Assembly: GCF_000527135.1 (NCBI RefSeq)
Contig: NZ_AZUP01000001.1
Span: forward strand, 1,426,001-1,490,000
Source: Methyloversatilis discipulorum
Lineage (GTDB): Bacteria > Pseudomonadota > Gammaproteobacteria > Burkholderiales > Rhodocyclaceae
Length of the DNA stretch: 64,000 nt
Reading direction: 5' to 3'
A program made the translations under genes and the position numbers. Positions 58,400 through 64,000 of this stretch are shown piece by piece. Under the pieces are notes generated by a model. That model worked only from the letters and a program-made list of their open reading frames with translations, was not told the DNA's origin and made no database searches. How positions within the stretch are numbered: position 1 is the first letter of the stretch; each line of letters opens with the position of its first letter.

Positions 58400-58938
58400 T
58401 CGTAGCGCACCTCGATCACCTCGATCTCGCGCAGTCCGGCCGGACTCTGGAAGCGCACGGTGTCGCCCTCGCGTGCCTTGAGCAGCGCGCGGGCAAGCGG
58501 CGATATCCATGAAATGCGGCCGTCGGATGCGTTGGCTTCGTCGACGCCGACGATCTGCACCGTGTGCGGGCCGTCCTCGTCCTCGTAGTCAACGGTGGCG
58601 CCGAAGAACACCTGTTCAGGGTTCTGCTGTTCCCTGGGGTCGACCACGGTGGCCGATTCGAGTCGCTTGATCAGGAAGCGGATGCGGCGATCGATCTCGC
58701 GCAGGCGCTTCTTGCCGTAGATGTAGTCGCCGTTCTCGGAGCGGTCGCCATTGGAGGCGGCCCAGGCGACGGTTTCGACGATGCGCGGGCGCTCGCTGCG
58801 CACCAGATCGTCAAGTTCGGCCCGCAGACGGCCGTAGCCGGCGAGCGTCATGTAGTTCTTGCTGCCAGGTGGCAGCGCGCTGACCGATTCGGGATCGTCC
58901 TCTTCGGTGTCGGTTTCCTTGGTGAAGGCCTTGCTCAT
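58396..58938 (-). CDS. greB: Transcription elongation factor GreB
   Basis: This 180-aa Gre factor starts at MSKAFTKETD. It has the coiled-coil N-terminal domain with the acidic tip region (ENGDYIYGKKRLREIDRRIR) and the C-terminal FKBP-like domain (VFFGATVDYEDEDGPHTVQI, ISWISPLARALLKAREGDTV). FLIKRLESA in the linker is typical of GreB. It rescues backtracked RNA polymerase. Confidence 0.93.
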   Translation of the reverse strand: MSKAFTKETDTEEDDPESVSALPPGSKNYMTLAGYGRLRAELDDLVRSERPRIVETVAWAASNGDRSENGDYIYGKKRLREIDRRIRFLIKRLESATVVDPREQQNPEQVFFGATVDYEDEDGPHTVQIVGVDEANASDGRISWISPLARALLKAREGDTVRFQSPAGLREIEVIEVRYE

Positions 58939-59030
58939 CGGAATGCGGAGGCTGCGTGCAGATTCTGCGGACACGCATCTTACCGAAGCGGCCGCCTGCG
59001 GCGAAACACCGCGGGCGGCCGGTGGGTGCG

Positions 59031-59270
59031 TCAGTGGTAGATCGCCGGCTGCGTCAGCAGCGCCTCCCACGGCACCATGAAGGCATCGAACTCTTCCGGT
59101 CCGACCTCTTCGTCGTGGTCGACCAGTTCCTTCAGTTCCTCGCGGAAACGGCGTGCTGCGTCGTCGCGGATCAGGGCGCCACGTCCGATGCGCTTGTCGA
59201 TCACCTCGACGGCTTCCAGACCTGCGTACTCGACCACATAGACCAGCGGATTGTTGAACATGATGTGCAT
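59031..59270 (-). CDS. DUF3567 family protein
   Basis: This 79-aa protein starts at MHIMFNNPLVYVVEYAGLEA, 7 nt after AAGGAGAG, and continues with VEVIDKRIGRGALIRDDAAR. It matches DUF3567, which I know mainly from betaproteobacteria. No function is known. It lies 92 bp upstream of greB on the same strand. Confidence 0.85.
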   Translation of the reverse strand: MHIMFNNPLVYVVEYAGLEAVEVIDKRIGRGALIRDDAARRFREELKELVDHDEEVGPEEFDAFMVPWEALLTQPAIYH

Positions 59271-59502
59271 GATTTCTCTCCTTGGCTGGTGCGGCTGTAC
59301 AACACGCAACGGCAGAATGCCCGTCGCAGCTTCCTGCACCGCGTCCCTGCAGTGCAGATGGGGCACACCCGCCGCCTTTCAAGTGAACTAACGGCCGGGT
59401 ACTGCTTTGCTGAAGGGCGCTTGCGCCCCCGCTGTGTGACACCTAACATCCGGGCCTGTCCCCGAAACGGAGTAGGCGCCGCCTCCCGGCAGCGCGCCAG
59501 GC

Positions 59503-59700
59503 ATGGAAGAACAGGAACTGCGCGCCACGCTGGACGCGCTTCGCGCCGAACACCGTGACCTCGATCAGGCCATCGCCGACCTGCATGACGTGCAGTCGCG
59601 CGACGAGCTTCTGCTGCGACGACTGAAGAAACGAAAACTATTGTTGCGCGACCGTATCGCGACGATAGAGCGCCTGCTCGACCCCGACGACATCGCCTGA
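59503..59700 (+). CDS. DUF465 (YdcH-like) small coiled-coil protein
   Basis: This 65-aa protein has two helices (LRATLDALRAEHRDLDQAIA and DELLLRRLKKRKLLLRDRIA), the DUF465 pattern with its conserved H-x-x-L-D and L-K-K-x-K-L-x-L-x-D. The function is unknown. Confidence 0.85.
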   Translation: MEEQELRATLDALRAEHRDLDQAIADLHDVQSRDELLLRRLKKRKLLLRDRIATIERLLDPDDIA

Positions 59701-59748
59701 CGACGACCGATTCCGGGCGATCAGCCCTGCATGGATGATGACTGCGCT

Positions 59749-60600
59749 TCAGTCGCGCAGTTCCACCCGCAAGGGCTGATGATCCGAAGCGTCCGTGCCG
59801 CCGTTCACATCGATGCCGACCACGCGCGGCAGCAAGGCCGGCGTCGCCAGACCGAAATCGCAGCAGTACGGATGGTCGGGCCAGTCGGCACCATGCAGGC
59901 CGACGGTGTGCGCGTGCGGCTGACTGCCGTGGCAGTGCGTCCACAGATCGATCCAGTCGGCGCCTGCTTCGTCCGCCGGCGCAGTCAGCCGCGCGTGTTC
60001 CGCACTGTGCGGCTCGCAGTTGAAATCGCCGCACAGCAACGCCGCGGCAGGGCGCGGCGGCGGCAGAAAAGCCGGGTTCGCGTCCTTGCTCCGGGGCGGC
60101 GCACGCAGGTGAGCCAGCGCCTCTGCTGACAGCGCGCGCAAAGCCTCCACCTGCGCCATGCGCTGCATCGCCGAGTAGTACTCGAGGTGCGTGTTCAGCA
60201 CGCGCAGTGGTCCGCCCGGAGAAGCGACGGTCACTTCCGCGACCGCGCGCTGCATGCCGGGTACGCTGTCGTCGGCCGGCCACGGCAGCAGACGGCGCCA
60301 GACGGCGAGCACCGGCAGGCGCGACAGCGTCAGGTTGCCGAACTGCACGCGCTGGCCGTCGTCAGCGAGGCGGTCGCTGCCCGGCGCAAAGACCGCGGTA
60401 AAGTCCGGAAACAGCGCGCCGAACTGCGCCACCTGGTCTTCGCCCTGCATTCCGGGCAAGGTGTCGAAACCGACCGCCACCTCCTGCAGACAGATCACGT
60501 CCGCGTCGCCCCAGGCACGCACGATGTCGGCGATACGCCCGGTGCTGACGCGGCCGTCGCAACCGCGCGCCCACTGGATGTTCCAGCTGACCAGCTTCAT
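59749..60600 (-). CDS. Endonuclease/exonuclease/phosphatase family protein
   Basis: This 283-aa protein starts at MKLVSWNIQWARGCDGRV. It has the EEP catalytic motifs: SWNIQ (Asn), ICLQEV (Glu), NTHLEYYS (His), CGDFNCEP (Asp and Asn), and SDHQPLRVEL (final Asp-His). The substrate could be nucleic acid or a phosphodiester. It is divergent from the next gene with a 60-bp spacer. The much longer frame that extends it is antisense to that gene. Confidence 0.9.
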   Translation of the reverse strand: MKLVSWNIQWARGCDGRVSTGRIADIVRAWGDADVICLQEVAVGFDTLPGMQGEDQVAQFGALFPDFTAVFAPGSDRLADDGQRVQFGNLTLSRLPVLAVWRRLLPWPADDSVPGMQRAVAEVTVASPGGPLRVLNTHLEYYSAMQRMAQVEALRALSAEALAHLRAPPRSKDANPAFLPPPRPAAALLCGDFNCEPHSAEHARLTAPADEAGADWIDLWTHCHGSQPHAHTVGLHGADWPDHPYCCDFGLATPALLPRVVGIDVNGGTDASDHQPLRVELRD

Positions 60601-60660
60601 GTTCGCTCCACTGCGGAACACCGGCGCCGCAGGCCGGTCGATTCCGCATCTGATGACGGA

Positions 60661-61782
60661 ATGACCACCATGATACGAAGCCTCCTGCTCGCCGGCGCGC
60701 TTTCGCTCGGCTCCGCCCTCGCCCACGCCGAAACCGCTATCGAGAAACTGCGCGTGCCGCCTGGATTCACGATAGAGCTGTGGGCGCAGGTCGACAATCC
60801 GCGCGCGATGACGCTGGGCGCCCCCGGCCGGCTCTATGTCGGCTCGCGCGCCGGCCATGTCAGTGCCGTCGCTTTCGACCCGGCGACGATGAAGGCCGGC
60901 AAGGCGGTCAGGATTGCGGACCAGCTGAACATGCCGGTCGGCGTCGCGTGGCGCAAGGGCGACCTCTACGTTTCGTCGCTGGACCGCATCGTGAAACTGC
61001 CCGCCATCGACGACAGGCTGGCGGCGCCACCGAAGCCGGTGCTGGTGAGCGACCGCTTCCCGAAGGAAAGCGCGCACGGCTGGAAATTCATCGCCTTCGG
61101 CCCGGACGACAAGCTCTACGTTCCGGTCGGCGCCCCGTGCAACATCTGCGACCGCGACAAGGATGGCTTTTCCAACATCATGCGCATGAACGCGGACGGC
61201 ACCGGGCTGGAAATCTACGCCCGCGGCGTGCGCAACAGCGTCGGCTTCGACTGGCACCCGAAGTCGCGCGAGCTGTGGTTCACCGACAATGGCCGCGACT
61301 GGATGGGCGACGACACGCCGCCGTGTGAACTGAACCGCGTCAGCAAGGCCGGCGAGCATTTCGGTTACCCCTACTGTCACGGCGGCAACATTGCCGATCC
61401 GGAATTCGGCAAGGGCCGGTCCTGCGCCGACTACACGCCGCCGGTGCTGCGGCTCGGCGCCCACGTGGCACCGCTGGGCATGCGCTTCTACACCGGATCG
61501 CAGTTCCCGGACGAATACCGCGGTGCGGTGTTCATCGCCGAACACGGTTCGTGGAACCGCAGCGTGCGCGACGGCTACCGCGTCATGGTGGCGCGTCTCG
61601 ACGGCAATACCGTCACCAGCTACACGCCCTTCATCGAAGGCTTCCTCGGCCGCAACGACGCAGTATCCGGCCGGCCGGCCGACGTGCTGGTGCTGCCCGA
61701 CGGTTCGCTGCTGGTGTCCGACGACGCCGCGGACGCGATCTACCGCGTGCGCTGGAACGGCACCCGGCACGCCGCGCGCTGA
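60661..61782 (+). CDS. Sorbosone dehydrogenase-like (PQQ-type beta-propeller) secreted protein
   Basis: This 373-aa protein has a signal peptide (IRSLLLAGALSLGSALAHA). The start is either ATG 60661 or ATG 60670. The beta-propeller has the GSDH family features: GFTIELWAQVDNPRAMTLG, RGVRNSVGFDWHP, LWFTDNGRDWMGDD, YPYCHGG, and FIAEHGSWNR. Cysteines occur in PCNICDRD, PPCELN and YCHGG. The family oxidises sugars or aldoses with PQQ, but many members are untested. Confidence 0.85.
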   Translation: MTTMIRSLLLAGALSLGSALAHAETAIEKLRVPPGFTIELWAQVDNPRAMTLGAPGRLYVGSRAGHVSAVAFDPATMKAGKAVRIADQLNMPVGVAWRKGDLYVSSLDRIVKLPAIDDRLAAPPKPVLVSDRFPKESAHGWKFIAFGPDDKLYVPVGAPCNICDRDKDGFSNIMRMNADGTGLEIYARGVRNSVGFDWHPKSRELWFTDNGRDWMGDDTPPCELNRVSKAGEHFGYPYCHGGNIADPEFGKGRSCADYTPPVLRLGAHVAPLGMRFYTGSQFPDEYRGAVFIAEHGSWNRSVRDGYRVMVARLDGNTVTSYTPFIEGFLGRNDAVSGRPADVLVLPDGSLLVSDDAADAIYRVRWNGTRHAAR

Positions 61783-61879
61783 AACAGTCTGCACCCGCCA
61801 TTCACGCTTTCCTTGACCGGCGCGATTGACAGCGCGCGCCGGTCGGCGTTGACTGGCATGACAAACGGGGAGACTGATC

Positions 61880-62962
61880 ATGAACACCGACACCACACTC
61901 GAAGACAGCCGCATCGAGAGCTTTTCGGTGATGCCGGCGCCGGGCGACATCAAGAGCGAAGCGCCGCTCAGCGAAGCGGCGAAGGCAACCGTGCGGGCCG
62001 GCCGCGAGGCGGTGCGCGCCATCCTGGAACGGACCGACCCGCGCCTGTTCGTCGTCGTCGGCCCCTGCTCGATGCACGACCCGCAGGCCTGCATGGACTA
62101 CGCACGCCGACTGCGCGCCCTGTCGGACGAACTGTCGCCGACGCTGCTGCTGGTGATGCGCGTGTATTTCGAGAAGCCGCGCACCGCGGTCGGCTGGAAG
62201 GGGTACATCAACGACCCCTTCATGGACGACAGCTTCCAGATCGAGGAAGGCATGCGCCTGGCGCGCCGCTTCCTGCTCGACGTCGCCGAACTGGGGCTGC
62301 CGGCGGCGACCGAGGCACTGGACCCGATCTCGCCGCAATATCTGGGCGACCTGATCTCATGGACGGCGATCGGCGCGCGCACGTCCGAGTCGCAGACGCA
62401 CCGGGAAATGTCGAGCGGGCTGTCGACGCCGGTCGGCTTCAAGAACGCCACCGACGGCGACCTCGACGCGGCGATCAACGGCATCATTTCCGCCTCGCGC
62501 CCGCACAGCTTTCTCGGCATCAACCGCTACGGCCGCTCCAGCATCATCCGCACGCGCGGCAACCCGCACGGCCACATGGTGCTGCGCGGTGGCGCGGGCC
62601 GGCCGAACTATGATTCGGTCAGCATCGCGCTGGCCGAACAGGCGCTGATCAAGGCCGGCCTGCCGCCCAATATCGTGGTCGATTGTTCGCACGCCAACTC
62701 GTTCAAGAAGCCCGAGATGCAGCCGCTGGTGCTGGCCGACGTGGCGGGGCAGATCCGCGACGGCAACCGCTCCATCGTCGGCGTCATGATCGAAAGTCAT
62801 CTCGAAGCAGGCAACCAGCCGATTCCGAAGGATCTGTCGCAGTTGCGCTATGGCTGTTCGGTCACCGATGGATGCGTGGACTGGGCCACCACCGAGCGCA
62901 TGCTGCGCGAACTGGCCGCCACCGCAGGCCCGGCACTGAAGCGCCGGATGGCTGCCGGCTGA
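61880..62962 (+). CDS. 3-deoxy-7-phosphoheptulonate (DAHP) synthase, class I
   Basis: This 360-aa enzyme makes DAHP from phosphoenolpyruvate and erythrose 4-phosphate, the first step of aromatic amino acid synthesis. Family motifs are VVVGPCSMHDPQACMDYA, YFEKPRTAVGWKGYINDP, SARTS-like IGARTSESQTHREMSSGL, VDCSHANSFKK, and IVGVMIESHLEAGNQ. GGGGAG lies 7 nt before the start. Which feedback type (AroF, AroG or AroH) cannot be told. Confidence 0.95.
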   Translation: MNTDTTLEDSRIESFSVMPAPGDIKSEAPLSEAAKATVRAGREAVRAILERTDPRLFVVVGPCSMHDPQACMDYARRLRALSDELSPTLLLVMRVYFEKPRTAVGWKGYINDPFMDDSFQIEEGMRLARRFLLDVAELGLPAATEALDPISPQYLGDLISWTAIGARTSESQTHREMSSGLSTPVGFKNATDGDLDAAINGIISASRPHSFLGINRYGRSSIIRTRGNPHGHMVLRGGAGRPNYDSVSIALAEQALIKAGLPPNIVVDCSHANSFKKPEMQPLVLADVAGQIRDGNRSIVGVMIESHLEAGNQPIPKDLSQLRYGCSVTDGCVDWATTERMLRELAATAGPALKRRMAAG

Positions 62963-62969
62963 GGCCTGC

Positions 62970-63770
62970 TCAGGCGGTGTGCCGCAGCGCGCCCTTCAGC
63001 AGTGTGCGTATGGTGGCTGGCTCGAAGGGCTTGTCGCAGATGCCGGACACGCCGGCCTGCTCCACGGCGGCCAGGCGCCCCATGTCGGATTCGCTGGTCA
63101 CCATCAGGATGGGCACGGAAGCCTGCCAGCTTTGCTGGCGCACGTACTCGACCAGCGCCTGTCCGTCCATCTCCGGCATGTTGTAGTCGGTCACCACCAG
63201 ATCGAACAGGGTCTGCTCCAGCAACTTCACCGCTTCGCTGCCATCGCCAGCCTCGACGATGTCGCTGAGCCCCATGTTCTCCAGCACGCGGCGCATGAAG
63301 CGGCGCGCATTGCCGCTGTCATCGACCAGCAGCACGCGCAGCGATTCGTAGTCGATGTCTTCATCGGGCGATGCATCGTCGGCGAGAAAATCGAGCGTAG
63401 CCGCCAGTACCCGCTGCAGTTGGGCGCTGCTGAAGGGCTTGGGCAGGATGCCGCAGACGCCGGACTGGCGCACCGCGTCGAGCGCCTGCGGCCGGGTTTC
63501 GCTGGACACCAGCACGAAGGCGACATGCTGCAGTTCGGGCGTGTTGCGCATGGCCTGGACCAGGCCGGTGCCATCGCCATCCGGCAGGTAGAGCGCGCTG
63601 ATGACCACGTCGGGCACCTTGGCCTGCATCGCCGCCAGCGCCGACTGAACACCCTCGGCTTCGCGCATCTGCATGATGCCGACCGCCGCCGCGCGCTCGC
63701 GGATGATCCTGTTCTGCGTCGGGGAAGGTTCGACCAGCAGCACGTCGAGATTGAACAGGTCAGGCGTCAT
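62970..63770 (-). CDS. Double-receiver response regulator, first receiver lacks the phospho-acceptor
   Basis: This 266-aa protein has two CheY-like receiver domains (about 8-130 and 143-262) and no output domain. The second is complete: LLVDDSGN, phospho-acceptor D in VVTDYNMPEMDG, T in MVTSES, K in CDKPFEP. In the first, the acceptor position reads VISALYLPDG, so Asp is Ala; the acidic pocket is also reduced (LLVEPSP). K is kept (PKPFSS). It converges on the DAHP synthase gene (7-bp gap). It could act as a phosphate relay or protein-interaction switch. Confidence 0.9.
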   Translation of the reverse strand: MTPDLFNLDVLLVEPSPTQNRIIRERAAAVGIMQMREAEGVQSALAAMQAKVPDVVISALYLPDGDGTGLVQAMRNTPELQHVAFVLVSSETRPQALDAVRQSGVCGILPKPFSSAQLQRVLAATLDFLADDASPDEDIDYESLRVLLVDDSGNARRFMRRVLENMGLSDIVEAGDGSEAVKLLEQTLFDLVVTDYNMPEMDGQALVEYVRQQSWQASVPILMVTSESDMGRLAAVEQAGVSGICDKPFEPATIRTLLKGALRHTA

Positions 63771-63936
63771 GGGCGTGGCCCGCAGGATGTGGTGCTGTAC
63801 TTGACGGCACCATCGCGCTGCAACATGAGCAGCGCTTCGTCACGCACTCGACCTGCCGACGCGCCTCGCCGCCGCATTTCGGCGTGAGGCCCCCGTCCGG
63901 CGTCGGCTGCGATGCCGGCATTACGGTGCGACAGGC

Positions 63937-63965
63937 AAAAAAAACGGCCCGCAATCGCGGGCCGT
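63937..63965 (-). terminator. Terminator for a minus-strand gene beyond the right edge
   Basis: ACGGCCCGC, loop AATC, GCGGGCCGT forms a perfect 9-bp stem, followed on the minus strand by eight T. The 230 bp from 63771 to the edge hold no gene that I can support; the end of a gene entering from the right may lie in the last 30 bp. Confidence 0.82.
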
Positions 63966-64000
63966 CTTCACTGCGTGCTGCGAACGACGATCAGACCGTC

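Noticed and set aside
60601..62094. N-terminal extension of the endonuclease-family frame
   Set aside because: It runs antisense through the sorbosone-dehydrogenase-like gene. The EEP motif SWNIQ begins at the internal ATG at 60600.
63760..63954. 64-aa frame at the right edge
   Set aside because: It covers the terminator stem and has no ribosome-binding site or recognisable content.

Overview
This GC-rich window most likely comes from a betaproteobacterium. A DUF3567 gene (a family I know mainly from Burkholderiales and Rhodocyclales), the greB/PCu(A)C/DUF2946 neighbourhood and the codon use all fit; a closer assignment would be a guess. There are no tRNA or rRNA genes, insertion sequences or CRISPR arrays. 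The window splits into three blocks.

Block 1 (about 1-21,800) looks like a sigma-54-controlled organosulfonate system. A minus-strand operon (8906 down to 144) encodes a two-subunit Rieske oxygenase, a ferredoxin/flavin reductase, a Rieske ferredoxin fused to a cyclic-nucleotide-binding-like (cNMP) domain, a nitrate/sulfonate/taurine-type periplasmic binding protein, a permease fused to a cNMP-like domain, a second permease and two ATPases. The divergent plus-strand operon encodes a SulP sulfate transporter and a molybdopterin/4Fe-4S/DmsC-type complex resembling the sulfite dehydrogenase SoeABC. Facing it are a TauE/SafE-type exporter, a stand-alone cNMP-like protein, and an NtrC-type regulator with its soluble histidine kinase. 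The inferred flow is: sulfonate import, oxygenolytic release of sulfite, oxidation of sulfite to sulfate in the cytoplasm, and anion export. Two sigma-54 promoters flank a pair of GTTTC-N5-GAAAC dyads at 9125-9162. The same dyad with another sigma-54 promoter precedes the stand-alone cNMP gene. A TetR-family gene and about 0.8 kb of apparently non-coding DNA close the block.

Block 2 (about 21,900-57,330) is a nearly complete flagellar locus with the gene set and order of lateral (Flag-2) systems: flgBCDEFGHIJKL plus a LafW-position gene; flgA; then fliD-fliS-fliT-fliK-fliL-fliA-motA-motB-flgM-flgN-muramidase; fliEFGHIJ; three tandem flagellins with an extra FliK-like gene between them; and fliMNPQR-flhB-flhA. 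It encodes its own sigma-28, anti-sigma factor and stators. I see no chemotaxis genes, master regulator, LafK or FliO. FlgJ is split into two genes, FliM lacks the CheY-binding N-terminal motif, and FlhB has NPEH in place of NPTH. Sigma-28 promoters with one shared spacing (TAAR-N15-GTCG) precede fliC1, fliC2, fliC3, fliE and, with TCAG at -35, fliD. A second 15-bp motif (TAnnCGTACGGTTAA) precedes fliE, flgB/flgA and, twice, fliM.

Block 3 (about 57,400-64,000) is ordinary chromosome: a PCu(A)C copper chaperone, a DUF2946 protein, GreB, DUF3567 and DUF465 proteins, an endonuclease/exonuclease/phosphatase-family protein, a sorbosone-dehydrogenase-like protein, DAHP synthase, and a double-receiver protein whose first receiver lacks the phospho-acceptor aspartate.
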